Assembly: GCA_031213475.1 (NCBI GenBank)
Contig: JARUPZ010000018.1
Location: 7,700,406-7,764,405 of the forward strand
Origin: Nereocystis luetkeana
Taxonomy: Eukaryota > Sar > Phaeophyceae > Laminariales > Laminariaceae
Direction: 5' to 3'
DNA: 64,000 nucleotides
Under the pieces are notes generated by a model. It was not told where the DNA came from. It searched no databases and saw only the letters and a list, made by a program, of their open reading frames with translations. Numbering within the stretch: position 1 is the stretch's first letter; the number at the start of each line of letters is the position of its first letter. Shown here one piece after another: positions 11,705 through 22,609 of this stretch. The position numbers were made by a program, and so were the translations under genes.

Positions 11705-11935
11705 GTTATGTATATATTTATATTTATTAAATTAGAAAACAAAAACAGCTGTAAGACCGAGGATTTGGTCGGAGCTCAGTTTTGCAAGCTGCTATTTATA
11801 CTTGGATCGCTCGTACGACGGTTTTTATATCTATGGCCTCATGCCGGGTATACCGCAGTCCGTATGTGAGGAAGAAGAAGACAAAAGATCTGAAGCTGCA
11901 GAGTTCAAGGAGTGGGCTCGTCTATATTTTGGGAA
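11705..11935 (+). pseudogene. Coding relic shared with 36670-36880
   Basis: Two diverged copies encode similar peptides in broken frames: EDLVGAQFCK / EDLVENRLCK and SEAAEFKEWARLYFG / SECAEFKGWVCLYYM. Synonymous and conservative differences suggest descent from a translated sequence, most likely a transposon protein. Family unknown. Confidence 0.5.
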
Positions 11936-12036
11936 ATAACAACAAAAAACTTCGGAGGTTATATTACGGTATAGGTAGCCGTAGCGCTTTTGGGCCATAC
12001 TACTTCTTACCGGTGCGGCTTTCTCAACCGTGTTAG

Positions 12037-12275
12037 GGTCACTCTTATCGGAGAGTTTGTTTTCCAATTTTTCGACATTTTTTCCGCGCAATTTTTCAAT
12101 CTTCCATATTTTCCTGTTTTTTTTTCCAAATATTGGAATGTTAACGAACTCGATATTTTTGCTTCTGGAGAATTTCACGAATAGTGACAGAACGCCTCCG
12201 TATATCGATACATATCTCCGATTATTTCCAAACTTTGGAATTTTTGGGAAAAACGCTCTCCGATAAGAGTGAGCC
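12037..12275. mobile_element. MITE-3 copy
   Basis: About 240 bp with inverted ends GGTCACTCTTATCGGAGAG and CTCTCCGATAAGAGTGAGCC, with T-rich interior. Related copies are at 48643 and 51398. There is no coding sequence. Confidence 0.82.
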
Positions 12276-12356
12276 TTAGGACTGCTGTGCCGTTTTGGGG
12301 ACACACTACTTGAAATTTGAGTGGTTTGTTCCCAAAAGGGGACCGCAGCCCTAGAA
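12276..12356. mobile_element. MITE-1 copy abutting MITE-3
   Basis: Begins directly at the right end of the MITE-3 copy at 12037-12275, with the terminal CCCTTT degraded. The arms GTGCCGTTTTGGGGACA and CCCAAAAGGGGACCGCAG remain. Confidence 0.7.
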
Positions 12357-12501
12357 CAGATTATTTAACCGAGGAGCTGCAGCAGTACGTTGTATATACC
12401 CAACATCGGTTGTTGTGGACTCCCTTTTTTTTTCTTCTCTCCTTTTTTACACATCTACAGCAGTAGTAGACCATGGGGGTTGGATGCTCATCGAGTTAAT
12501 T

Positions 12502-12588
12502 AGCCCTTTTGGAACTGCAATCCCGTTCTGGGGGACAAGCTACTTATCGGTAGAATTCGAGTGGTTCGTTCCCAAAAGGGACTGCTTG
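12502..12588. mobile_element. MITE-1 copy with 5-bp central change
   Basis: Recognisable left arm (GGAACTGCAATCCCG). The centre reads CTACTTATCGGTAGAATTCG instead of the usual CTACTTGAAATTTG, so a few bases were inserted. The right arm is truncated near 12588. TTAA lies just left, at 12496-12499. Confidence 0.65.
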
Positions 12589-12944
12589 AGTGTTTTTTTT
12601 TTCGCAAGGGGACTGCAATCCTTAGATTTCGAGTGTTTTTTTTTTTTTCAAATGCAGCCCTTGAGGAGTCGAGTGTGTGTGTTCAGTTGCTCATCCGGTT
12701 ATCAAGTGTGCTTATTTTTTTGTTTACACGCCGGTTTTGTGGGTGATCTTATCCCCCTCCTTTTGGAGCTCCCGGGATAGCGCCCCAAAACAACCGAAAA
12801 AAATGCGTCTGCGGAAGCGGCGTGAGCGCCTCAGCGTTACGGGTTTGGATCAGGTCGGCGCCCGCCCGCGCGCCGTTCGACCCCTCGCGTTGCATGTAGC
12901 TCGGGATACCCAGTTATATCACCCCCCTTCGTGCGACTCGTCCA

Positions 12945-13096
12945 ACACCTCACGTTACGCTTCGCGCTTGTTGCAAGCAAGGCCTGCCTGGTCGGTGAAA
13001 ACCCGACGTGCTCCGTCCCGGCATTGTAGCGATGCGAGGGTCTATGGTCATACGACTACGGCCATGCATGATAATGAGTACACTACCCCCCCCCCC
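12945..13096 (+). mobile_element. RF-A 3' fragment
   Basis: Ends ATAATGAGTACACTA then a C run. Confidence 0.82.
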
Positions 13097-13195
13097 CCCT
13101 CTCTCAATCAACCAGTCACCGGTTGCTGCAACCGTCGTGTTTTAACGCCAAAAAATCGCCTCTGAACCCACAAGGAGGTTCCAGACTGACTTAAG

Positions 13196-13380
13196 CCTTT
13201 GAGTACTTCAGTCCCGTTTCTGGGACGGACCACTCTTAACCCTGTTAGAACCGCAGTCCCGTTTTGGGGACAAACCACTCAAATTTCAAGTAGTTTGTCC
13301 CCAAAACGGGACTGCGGTTCTAAATGGCTCAAGGTGAAGTAGTTTGTCCCCAACACGAGACTGCGGTACTAAAATGGTTG
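13196..13380. mobile_element. MITE-1 copy interrupted by a second MITE-1
   Basis: The left half (13196-13235) and right half (13333-13380) of an older copy are separated in the spacer by an intact MITE-1 (13240-13328). The inner copy has TTAA on its left (13236-13239) and TCAA on its right, so the outer element supplied the target. Confidence 0.8.
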
Positions 13381-13437
13381 AGGATGGAAGGTGCACTGCA
13401 ACCGTTGCCTCGGTATGCGCCAATATCTAAAATGCAG

Positions 13438-13553
13438 TACTACGGCGGACCGTATTAAATACCTGGTAGGACCTACAGTAGACACAAAAATCTACATATT
13501 TCGTTTTTTTTCTAACAATATTTGGTCCTATTTACTATGGCCCCCCGGTAATA
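13438..13553. mobile_element. MITE-2 copy with TACCTGGTA insertion
   Basis: Where other copies read TAAATAGGACCTACGG this one reads TAAATACCTGGTAGGACC (motif at 13460-13468), so seven bases were gained at a TA. Confidence 0.85.
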
Positions 13554-13965
13554 GGCGCGTCTCCACCTGCGCAAGTCAGCAGCTCAAGGTACGAAAAAGA
13601 TTGTCACTTCGACGCAACAATGTTCATGAATAGTGTTGAATGTTGACGCCCGGAAGCTAGAGCAGCTGAAGGCGTGTTTTTTATGCCCTTTGCGTTGCTC
13701 CTGCTTTTGCGGCTCACTCTTGTCGGTTTCTCGTTCGACGCGTGCTCGTATTTAATAACCGTTCTACGTCCCTTGGCGGAACCGAATCCTTCCGTATGCA
13801 CCATCGTCGCGTGCCATAGCAGCAGCTGCAGCCTTAGTAGCAATAACGGCAACAACGACGCGGAACAACCCCCCCCTTCGACGAACCCCGCGCTTCCTCC
13901 CTCCCACCCTTCTTCCCTTCCCTCCCTCCCTCCCTCCCTCCCTCCCTCCCTACCCCCTCCCCCTG
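13554..13965. other. Upstream region, no exon confirmed
   Basis: Open on + from 13674 to 14003 with Pro/Ser-rich ends made by (CTCC)n. A missing 5' exon of the SBNO gene could lie here or further left, but no start codon plus donor stands out. Confidence 0.4.
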
Positions 13966-14100
13966 ACGGCGCTTGGTGCGAGCAATGCCTGCCTGGTCGG
14001 TGAAAACCCGATATGCTCCGTCCCCAATTGATTGTACGCGGTGATACGAAGGTCTATGGTCATACACCTACGACCATGCATGATATCGAGTACACCTCCC
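13966..14100 (+). mobile_element. RF-A 3' fragment upstream of the first recognised exon
   Basis: Ends ATATCGAGTACACC and passes into about 150 bp of C-rich sequence before the acceptor at 14294. Confidence 0.8.
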
Positions 14101-14294
14101 AACCCCACCGCACCACACCCCACCCCCGGCCCTCAACCTCCCCCGCGTCCTTCCCCTCCTCTCACGCCCTCAACCCTCCACCGCTCCCCCCTGGCCCTCA
14201 CCCCGCCCTCCCTACCCCCCCCCCCTCCTTTCCCGCCCCCTGTTGTCGTGCTGCCTGTTTTTTTTTGCGTATCGTTCATCTACACTCCGTTCAG

Positions 14295-14420
14295 GCGCTC
14301 CATGACGGGTACCTCGCTACAGGCGTACCGGGATGGGGCACGGCGTACCAGTACGCGGCTGTGAGCGGCACGGATCCCGACCGCATCTTGAACTTTCTGC
14401 GCTCGCGGGCGGAGGAGCAG
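14295..14420 (+). CDS. SBNO: SBNO exon 1 of model (N-terminal, before the Gln-rich coil)
   Basis: This 42-codon open segment lies between a pyrimidine tract ending CCGTTCAG and the donor CAG|GTACGT. It has few low-complexity residues (begins ALHDGYLATG, ends FLRSRAEEQ). Phase 0 at both ends lets it join directly to the coiled-coil exon at 17802 (AEEQ then RMQLLERQ), giving one continuous helix. The segment is not a family block I recognise, so its membership rests on splice sites, phase and helical continuity. It starts with GCG, so at least one earlier exon carrying the ATG is missing. The acceptor is preceded by about 150 bp of C-rich sequence that trails an RF-A repeat. Confidence 0.55.
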
Positions 14421-14810
14421 GTACGTACGTGAGAGATAATTTCGTATCCCTCTTCACGTTGACCTGCCTATATATATATATATATAATCTATATATATAC
14501 TACGAACGACTCGCCACTCTTGTCTCCAGATTTCGGAACGGTTTGGATCTAATTTTATGTGGAAAACCGGGCCAAAGGTGTGTTTTAATGTACCGTATAG
14601 AGCAGTGGGTATCCCGCAAGACGGCTGGTCGTATCCGCGGGCAGGGGAACGAACACATGTCGAAATCGTCGGGACATTTTGTCCCGATCCCGCGTGTCTT
14701 CGTGATACCCACGCGCAACCCTGCCCGAACCGGACCTGGGCCCTCTCCGAGCTGACCCCGGGTATGCTTGGATGGCACCCGCGGGTAAATATGCTGCCAG
14801 CATCATACAT
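14421..14810. other. Intron, no exon seen
   Basis: Starts with GTACGTACGT and a (TA)n tract. GTGGGTATCCCG and CGTGATACCCACGC are partly inverted, possibly a decayed TIR element. Confidence 0.4.
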
Positions 14811-15150
14811 GACCGCGGTTCGACACCTTGACTGACCGGGACCCTGCACTAAATATAGTATGTTTGGGTCAAAGAGACATTGACGCGTGTAAAAAGACAA
14901 AACAAAAAAAAATGCCGGTATGTTACCGCGTGACCGCGGTTTGACCCCTATAGACAGACCACCGGGCCGCTACACTAGGACTAGTAGGTTGAGGCCAAAT
15001 CAGGCCTTGACGCGTGTCCGGAAAGACGGGTCTGTCACCTTGTGACCGCGGTTTGACTCCTTGGCTGACCACCGGGCCCCTACACTAGAACTAGTATGTT
15101 TAGGCCAAACGAGGCCTTGACGCGTGTCCGGAAAGACCCGTCTGTTCCCA
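14811..15150 (+). repeat. Three tandem units of about 110 bp
   Basis: Units begin TGACCGCGGTTTGAC, contain CACCGGGCC...CTACACTAG and end TTGACGCGTGTCCGGAAAGA C. The first unit is the most diverged. Confidence 0.8.
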
Positions 15151-15324
15151 TCTTTGCCCGCAGGGATGGGAGCGGAGCGACTGCTCGGCCGAAGCCAGCC
15201 ACCAATTCGAGGGGAAATCTCTTCGGTTGAGAAAAATCTCGGAATTTTCCTACATAGCGAGCCCGGCTCTTCCAGAGTTCCTGCTGCTTGTCGATCTGTC
15301 ATCGAATTATTGTCATATCCAACC

Positions 15325-15412
15325 CTTAGAGCAGTACTGCAGTCCCGTTTTCGCGACAAACCAGTCAAATTCCAAGTAATTTGTCACGAAAGCGGGACTG
15401 CGGTTCTTGAAA
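15325..15412. mobile_element. MITE-1 copy
   Basis: Arms GCAGTCCCGTTTTCGCGACA and TGTCACGAAAGCGGGACTGC are compensatory: the same CG change occurs in both arms. Confidence 0.75.
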
Positions 15413-15748
15413 GGTTCACACAGAACACGCTCTCGCGCTTTCAGGAAGGTGTGTGTTCCTTCACATTAAACCGGTGATTCTACCCGTCGACATCCAGCAC
15501 AACCAGTGTCCGTGCCGATTCTTCAATCCGAGAGGTACAAGTAAGTTATGTGGTCACAAAAACTACGTCGGTATGCTGCAGGCAAGAGTAGACAATGCGA
15601 TGCCATGTTCATCATACTGGATACGACAGGCACGACATACACAATATATGAAACAGAGAAAGCAGGAGGCACACACAGAAAAAAAAACAAAAAAAACAGA
15701 GGACTACGAAAACGAATCGAAAGAGAGCCGTTTTTAACCGCTGTAGCC

Positions 15749-15841
15749 TTTTTACGGCAAACGGCTGTCCCGTTTTGGGGACAAACGAGTCAAATTCGAA
15801 GTAATTTGTTCCCCAAAACGAGAATGCGGCACTGAAAAGGG
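15749..15841. mobile_element. MITE-1 copy, diverged left end
   Basis: The left terminus TTTTTACGGCAAACGG is degraded. The right end TGAAAAGGGTTA is retained. Confidence 0.7.
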
Positions 15842-16165
15842 TTATAAGATTGCGCTCTCGTATCGGGGGGAAAAAATAGTTGGAATTTGGCTTCAAGATA
15901 TGCTGATGTGGGTATGAACGGTGCGGTCCTCAACAGGGGTCCAATCGTTTTTCGAACGGTAGTACCTACGTTGTTCCCGTCACCCGCGCCTGTATTCATC
16001 TGTGTGTTTGCCACGTGTTCCGTCCGCAGAGCTATTAATAGATCGGGGGGGGGGGGGGGGGGGGCAGGGGGGAGGGCTGCACGTACGAACTGGATATTGA
16101 ATTGAGCGCGGAAGCACATGTGATGACGTGTTTACCACCTTCGATCTTTATATATATATACACCT

Positions 16166-16263
16166 AATACGGAGGACCATAGTCAATAGGACCTGTGGTA
16201 TACGTAAAAACCTACCGGTACATATTTAACCGTTTCTACTAACAATATGGTCCCCCGTAATAG
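16166..16263. mobile_element. MITE-2 copy, internally shortened
   Basis: Both TIR ends are present (AATACGGAGGACCATAGT and TCCCCCGTAATAG), but the second GGTCCTATTAACTA segment is missing. It is followed at 16262 by another TACCTGGTA. Confidence 0.75.
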
Positions 16264-16689
16264 TACCTGGTATGTACGAGCTGGTTCAGGGATTCTGTCG
16301 TAAATGTTTCTGACATCAGGAGCTCACGGCGTTTTTTTTGCAGTTAGGTCCTGGAACTTCGCACACACGTTCCGTGCCCTTACTCCTAGGGGTCGTATGG
16401 ATGGGGGGGATGCAACTTCTTTTTTTTCCCCCGCCGGATTTTTGGGGACCTTCAGGTTTTTTTCAACTGCAGTGGCCGTTCTTGGACCTCAGGTATCTAG
16501 CGAACAATTGAAAAACTTGCAACCGCCTCCATACCCTCCTTTTGCGCGTACTGGCAGGGAAGGTGTGTGCGGAGTTTCAGGGTTTATTTCGAAGAACAGC
16601 GTGAACTTCAGAGCTTTCGTGGGAAAAATCGTGTACTCGAACGTACGGTATTATGAAAAAAAACGATTTTTAGCTATGGAATCGACTTT

Positions 16690-17065
16690 TATCGCTTTTT
16701 TTGCTTGAATGTTGACCCTATGCAGTCATTTCTGTGGATGATTGCGCAAGCTCTTGTAACGACATGCCTCGGAGTAGCTTGAACCGTTTCGTTTAGAAAC
16801 AAAAGAATGACAAAAGTTATGTTTTTTCTCACGGAAACGCCTGACTATTGTTGACCTTATTTTTAAGGCGTGTGGTTGGTCGGGACGGAATTTCGCCGAT
16901 AGCGCCAGCCTTGGGCCCTTAACAAAATCACTGGCTATGCCATGCGCTTCCGCTGTTCTTTGCACGGTCAGTATGATGCCAAATGTGTGACATTCGAGGA
17001 GCTATTGCTTGCAGTATTCGCGGTTGACGCAAATTTGGGGCGTTTCGCTTGAACCAGCCTGCCTG
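16690..17065 (+). repeat. Dispersed repeat, partner of 19970-20310
   Basis: Shares GGAAACGCCTGACTATT, GGCGGTAGCGCCAATCCT-like and GTCAGTATGATGCCAAATG with the second copy. Confidence 0.7.
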
Positions 17066-17194
17066 CATCAACCATTCAATCGGTCGAACTCATGTCTGGC
17101 GTATATTTTGATGCGATTTTTAGTAAGTACTGCCAGGTCTTTAGAAGGCTGGTCGCTGGCACACCGTAGTATGTAGGTATCTGATTGAGCCTTC

Positions 17195-17303
17195 TATTAC
17201 GGGGGACCATAGTTAATAGGACCAAATATTGTTAGTAAAAATAGTTAAATATATAGGTTTTTATGTATACCATAGGTCCTATTAACTATGGTCCCCTGTA
17301 ATA
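17195..17303. mobile_element. MITE-2 copy, near consensus
   Basis: Intact TIRs of about 30 bp (TTACGGGGGACCATAGTTAA). It is just upstream of the intron end leading to the Gln-rich exon. Confidence 0.88.
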
Positions 17304-17602
17304 GTGGATGCTGCCAGTATGTTTGACGGGATGTATGTGCGTCCAACAAACACGCTACCAGGTATATTATATTCCACGGAAACCTGTAGAATTGCGGTTC
17401 GGGAGGAGAGAAGAGAGAGGAGGTTGTGTTTTCTTGTGCTTTGTTTGCTGGTGAGAGCTCACGACATTGCCTACAGTACGTGGTGGGAGCGAGCCGCTAA
17501 CGTTAAATATAAGAGTGTGTTTTTTCGTGATGTGCCTATATACGCGAAAAACAATATACTGATGCAATTCATTTTGTTCATTGTTGACGGATTCAGTATA
17601 CT

Positions 17603-17725
17603 ACCATACCATATTATCCCATACCATCCCCTTACCGTACCGTACAATACCATAGCATACAAACCATACCATACCGTACCATACCTTACCATACCACATA
17701 CCATACCATACCATACCACATCGCA
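17603..17725 (+). repeat. CCATA pentanucleotide tract
   Basis: Imperfect (CCATA)n and CCGTA units in the intron about 75 bp before the Gln-rich exon. Confidence 0.85.
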
Positions 17726-17801
17726 CCGAACAACACAGCATCGCCCCCCCGCTCCCCGACCGTGCTTTTTTTTTGCTGCCGTTGTTGCTTTCCCGCCACA
17801 G

Positions 17802-18158
17802 CGCATGCAGCTGCTCGAGCGTCAGCGGGAACAGCAGCAGCGCCAACTTGCTCGTCAGCAGGAGGAGCTTGCTCGACAGCAGGAGGAGCAGCTTTTGCTG
17901 CAGCAGCAGCAGCAGCAGCGCCTGCCCGTCCCGCCGGAGTTTCGCCAGCAGCACTACCCACAGCAGCACATGCAGCAGCAACGGCAGCTGCAGCAGCAGC
18001 AGCAGCGGCTCCCGCAGATCGATATCGGCGATGACAGGAGGCTGGAGGTTGGATCTGGCGCCTGGCACCACGAGCAGCGGCAGCAGCAGCAGCAGCAGCT
18101 TCATCAGCAACACCACCCTCGCCACCAGCAGCAACACCTGCAACAGCAGCAGCAGCAG
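17802..18158 (+). CDS. SBNO: SBNO exon 2: Gln-rich coiled coil
   Basis: The 119 codons sit between acceptor CGCCACAG and donor CAG|GTGGGC, phase 0. The first 40 residues are a charged, Gln-rich coiled coil with repeated LARQQEE units. The rest is polyglutamine broken by His, Pro and Arg. Polyglutamine N-termini are common in chromatin regulators but are not specific to this family. The CAG codon runs also read as poly-Ala or poly-Ser in other frames and as poly-Leu or Ala on the opposite strand. Those are shadows, because only this frame is bounded by in-phase splice sites. Confidence 0.6.
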
Positions 18159-18233
18159 GTGGGCGGTAGGATAGGGTAGGGTACGGTAGGGTAGGGGCGG
18201 GTGAGTGCGTACCAGGCGTGAAAGTATTTAACA

Positions 18234-18512
18234 CCTCGGACATATCAGATACCGGTAGTTCAGATAGATCGGATAGATCAGACAGATCGAATATATCAGA
18301 CATATCATATAGATCACACAGATCAAGCATATCAGATAGATCGGGCAGACCAGATAGATCAGACGTATCAGACAGATTAGATAGATCGGACAGATCATAT
18401 ATATTAGATAGATCAGATATATCAGATAGATCGGACATATCACATATAGATAGATCAGACGTATCAAGTAAATCAGACATATCAGATATATCAAACAGAC
18501 CAAATAGATCAT
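18234..18512 (+). repeat. AGATAGATCAGACATATC satellite
   Basis: About 280 bp of 9-11-bp variants of CAGATAGAT and CAGACATAT. It reads as Ser/Asp/Arg repeats on + and Leu/Ile/Tyr repeats on -, but no in-phase splice signals bound it. Confidence 0.85.
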
Positions 18513-18768
18513 CTACACCCTAACCTGGCGTCACGAGGTGTCGTGCGGCATCTGTGTACGCACTACGAGCACGCACTGCTGTAGTACAGATCCAACCGGG
18601 GAAACGTGTTCTCAGATCATGCAGGTCCCGCCACTCCCACCGGGCAACACGAACGACGACTGGAGGCCATATTGGGTACAGATCTGTAATACATCTGCCC
18701 TTAAAGGATCTAGATCATCGAGGTGCGCAAGAATTTTGCCCCCTAAATAGGCACGCAGGTGGTCTCAA

Positions 18769-18857
18769 CCTCTGTAGAACTGCAGTCCCGTTTTGGGGAC
18801 AATCCACTCAAATTCCAAGTAGTTTGTCCCCAAAACGGGACTGCGGTTCTAAAGGGG
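18769..18857. mobile_element. MITE-1 copy in SBNO intron
   Basis: Strongly conserved arms, TCAA left and TTAA right. It lies in the intron between the exons at 17802 and 20391. Confidence 0.85.
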
Positions 18858-18890
18858 TTAAAAGTTCTAATAACCTTTCTATCATAAGGC

Positions 18891-18980
18891 AAACTGCAGT
18901 CAGTCAGTCCCGTTTCTGAGGACAAACCACTCAAGTTCCAAATATTTTGTCCCCGAAACGGGGCTGCGGTACTGCAAGGG
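18891..18980. mobile_element. MITE-1 copy, 34 bp after the previous one
   Basis: Contains a 4-bp duplication in the left arm (CAGTCAGTCAGTCCCG). The right flank is TTAA at 18981-18984. Confidence 0.8.
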
Positions 18981-19285
18981 TTAAAGTTCCCTGGTGGCAC
19001 CAGAGTGAGAGTGGTATGGCGATTTGTTTTTCAGTGTTCTCCCTCTCTTTTTTGCCCCGGATGACGTTTTGCTGGCGGCTATGTTTTTGTGAAGGGGACT
19101 GCCGTTTGGCCCGCTGCTGTGTGACTCGTGCGCTTCTCCAGGCGGTACACCTCATGTCCTTGTTCCTATACTGAAATGCGAGCCCGACCCCTTCCATATG
19201 CCCGCTCTGTACACCCATGATGTATATATATGTATATCCCCTACTGGAGCGTGCCCCCTGCGACATATGATACATATTTATAGTC

Positions 19286-19365
19286 CTTGGAGTACTGCAG
19301 TCCCGTTTTTGGGGACAAAGGACGCGTAATTTGGATGGTTTGTCCCCAGTACGGGACTGAATGTT
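19286..19365. mobile_element. MITE-1 copy, truncated right end
   Basis: Left arm CTTGGAGTACTGCAGTCCCG. The right arm stops after GTACGGGACTG. Confidence 0.7.
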
Positions 19366-19821
19366 TATAATCGGTACCGCTCGACGACCCCAGATTTTGT
19401 CACAGGCTGGTTCAGGCTTACCGCCCCAGATTCCGTAAGAGTCCAATGTTTACGTCGTTTTTGGGAGATAGACCCCTGAAATCCGGCGCTTGTGTGTTAT
19501 TAGCCCCTGCCGACCCGTTAACAATAGTTTTTTTCTTCTTTTTTTTCCCGCCAGATATGACGATTTCTGCTTTTTTTTTTCGGGAGATTTGGGCCTCAAG
19601 GGATCCCAGTTTTTCGGCGACGAAAAAAACAACAAAAATATGCATATCGATGGTTCGGCAGGGGCATTTCGAACGCGTGTGCTAAATAAAGTTCAGGGTT
19701 CATCCCTTGGAAACGGCGTGGTCTTTTGTGGACCCTTGTGCGGTAAACGGGCAAATTCCGGCATCGCCTCGTAGTTAACTTAGTTTTAGTGTATTATCAA
19801 TTTTGGGCTTTAAGTATGACT

Positions 19822-19932
19822 TATTTCGGGAGACCATAGTAAATAGGACCTGCGGAAACACACAAAAACGTATATATTTACCTTTTTTTACTAACCATAT
19901 TTGGTCCTATTAGCTATGGCCCCCAGTAATAG
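19822..19932. mobile_element. MITE-2 copy
   Basis: The left end has TTTCGGGAGACCATAG. The rest is close to consensus. Confidence 0.82.
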
Positions 19933-19969
19933 TGTTGGTCATACACGGCCAGATCTTTCGAATATTTGC

Positions 19970-20310
19970 GTGAACGTTTATATGTACTAACATGCCTTGG
20001 CCCACCTGGAAGCGGCTCGCTCAGGAAGAAAAATGAGGCAACGAAAAAATGGATCCCTAAGGAAACGCCTAACTATTTTTGACCCCTTTGAAGGCCTGTG
20101 ATTGATCGGGTCACTTTTTTTGGCGGTAGCGCCAATCCTACGGTAGGCACTTGACATTTTTTTTTCCGGCTAAGTCACCGTCTTCCACTATTTTTGGCTG
20201 TCAGTATGATACCCAATACCTGGTACCAGGTATGTGACTTTTGAGTTGTTCTCGCATGCGGCATTCGAGGCTGATGAATTTTGGGGCGATAAGCATGAAC
20301 CAACACGTAT
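19970..20310 (+). repeat. Dispersed repeat with TACCTGGTACCAGGTA insertion
   Basis: Where the 16.9-kb copy reads GATGCCAAATGTGTGACATT, this one reads GATACCCAA, then the double motif (20217-20232), then TGTGACTTTT. The insertion therefore postdates duplication. Confidence 0.8.
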
Positions 20311-20390
20311 AATGATATACAGTATGTACGTACGTTCAACCTTCCTAATTTTTTCCCTTTTTTTTCTTTCGACACCACATCGGCCGGCAG

Positions 20391-20528
20391 CTGTCGGAGT
20401 TCGACTTGGGCCTGAGGATGAGGAGGCAGAGACTGTTGGAGCAGCAGCAGCTCCAGCAGCACCATCAGCACCAGCACCAGCTGCAGCAACACCACCAGCA
20501 ACAACAGCAGCAGCATCACATAGCGCAG
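20391..20528 (+). CDS. SBNO: SBNO exon 3: Gln/His-rich segment
   Basis: The 46 codons run from acceptor GCCGGCAG to donor CAG|GTGAGG, phase 0. The first half (LSEFDLGLRMRRQRLLEQ) is an amphipathic helix and the second is Gln/His repeats. It continues the composition of the exon at 17802 and precedes the Tyr/Gln/Ala-rich exon at 23697. A T-rich tract lies upstream of the acceptor. No catalytic role is expected. It may be a protein-protein interaction region. Confidence 0.55.
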
Positions 20529-20597
20529 GTGAGGCTGTGGAAAAAAAAATTGCACCGGCGCTTTGCATCGTGGACTCCGACCCACCCGATGTTTTTT

Positions 20598-21010
20598 TTT
20601 TTGCTAGAGCTGGGTGCTGGCTGGCGCAGGCAGTACAATATTTTCTGTTTGTAGCAACCAGCAGCCAGTATGCTGGATTTTCTTCACTGTACTGCTGTTG
20701 CTGCGAATTTTGCGCCTGTGCGCCTCGCTTCCCGTCCCCATTTGGGGACACAACGTGTATCCTATTTACGGGGGGCCATAGTTAATAGGACCTGTGGTAT
20801 ACATAAAAACCTATATATTTACCCATTATTACTGACAATATTTGGTCCTATTAACTATGGTCCCCCGTAATAGGGCTGGGTACAACTGGCTGGCGCAGTC
20901 AGTACCGCATACACTGTAGAAACCAGCAGCCGTTATACCGGATTCCTTCAGTTTGCTGTTGCTGCGTTTTTTTTGCACCTTCTCGTTTCGCTTCCGATCA
21001 CAATTCGGGC
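20598..21010 (+). repeat. Duplicated 140-bp segment flanking a MITE-2
   Basis: 20598-20740 and 20874-21010 share GCTGGCTGGCGCAG, AACCAGCAGCC and TTGCTGTTGCTGCG. Weaker similarity continues to 21190-21290. Confidence 0.7.
20763..20872. mobile_element. MITE-2 copy between two copies of a duplicated segment
   Basis: Near-consensus element with related 140-bp sequences on both sides (20598-20740 and 20874-21010), so a local duplication flanks it. Confidence 0.88.
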
Positions 21011-22019
21011 GACGTGTGGGCACGGGCTGGTCGCGGGAGAACTCATCCATGGAGTCGTGCACAAAGCCCTAGCCTTTCCCTCTCTCCTCTCTCTCTCTTG
21101 TACTATTTTGTTCGTTTTGGTGAGTTTTTCCGCTGTATGGGATGGCGTTTTGCGGGATGCGCGTAATTTTCTACACGTTTCAATACGCTGTTTCACTACT
21201 CGGGGGTCATTCAGGCAGTACAAATGTACTGCCGCCAGTATGCTGGTGCAGGCAGTAGTTGCTGTGCCAGTACCCCCATGCCCTACTGTAATCAATTCAC
21301 AGTCGCCGTGGGTATTTTGTGTTATCAAGCATACTCGGAACATGCATACGCTGTGGCTTGATGGACACAACCGGGGAGAAAGGGTTTGTCCGTTTTTTTT
21401 TTTTTCCCGCTGGCTGTATGGTCACCTGTACATTTGTTCCTTCTCTTGTCTCGTACAGTACCGTGGTGGGGATGGGCGAGAAGGGGCTACTTCGTAAGTG
21501 ACCCCGAATCTGAGTCACGACTATGTTTTATAGGAGGGAGCTGGACCAAGGAGGGCGAGAGGACAGTGAATGGGATCAACGTTTAACGAGTGAAATAGCA
21601 CGAAGAATTGAGGAAGAAGAAGTGCTTCAAGCGCATCGTATGAAAGAAAAACAAGAGAGTAGCGCGTGCTGTCTCGAAGGCGAGAGCGTACCTTTTCCCA
21701 CGCGAAAACCCATGACATGAGGGGGCGTGATACGATAAGGGTGGCACTTGTTTGCCTCGCAAGGCAAACGTTTCTGACTGACGGGGGGGGGGCTCCTTTA
21801 CTGAGGAGCTACCCCAATAAGGCATATATATATATATGCCTTTTAAGGCACGCCCCTTATTCCATTCTCTACTTTTTCACTAAGGCACGGCTTATTCGTT
21901 GTACACCAAATGTAGGTCATGGCGTTGCTCACCTCAGCTCATTTTTTTGTCAGCTTTTGGGAGCAACCCTAGACCCGGTGCCGCGGTGGAGACTTGACGC
22001 CTATTTTTTTTTAGGATGA
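21011..22019. other. Intron, no exon seen
   Basis: No splice-bounded frame and no listed repeat. A small GGCATATATATATATATGCC hairpin occurs at about 21821-21843. Confidence 0.45.
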
Positions 22020-22250
22020 TACTTGATTATAGTGTAGAAGATCTACACCTCACCCCAAAAACTGATTCACGTGAAAAAGTCAAGGCGCAACCCGACAAAG
22101 AAACCCATATATCTGGTATAGCCTAGAAATACCACGAGTAATTTTTTGAGACTTGCATGGCATTCCGACGATATTGGGTTGAGGATCTCGGTCAGTCAGT
22201 CAGCCAGATTTTTTTTTTTCACGAAAAAGTGCTCGTACCTCTATCGCAGC
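22020..22250 (+). repeat. Dispersed repeat, partner of 41745-41965
   Basis: Shares CTCACCC(C/G)AAAAACTGA, GGCATTCCGACG..TTGGGTT and GTACCTCTAT with the second copy. No coding signal. Confidence 0.65.
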
Positions 22251-22609
22251 ACGCCTCCCTACCGTACCATAGCCATGCGTCATGGTTACGGTAAAGACAC
22301 GCAAAAAAAAAAAACAAGGAACAAAAAACAAAACAAAAAATGCGCTGCCTTTGGACGGATTTCGATTTCGATTTTCTGGACAACAAACGGGGAGAGTGCC
22401 GAACGCTGTAAGTCTGCGCGGGAATATAAGCTACGTTTGGAATCTGATAGGAGTAGCAAATGGAGCTTATGTTTCCGGTATGGTCAGAGTGGTGTACCTG
22501 GTACAGTAGTATGGGCTCGCCAACAAAAAACGCCTACATACCGGGTGCGCATTGTGAGCAAAGCCTGCTTAGAAATTTGTTTTGACCCCATCCTTAGAAT
22601 CGTCTATCA

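Noticed and set aside
18228-18512. Overlapping SDRSDISD and LIYLICLI frames on the two strands
   Set aside because: Satellite of 9-11-bp units. No splice support and no codon bias.
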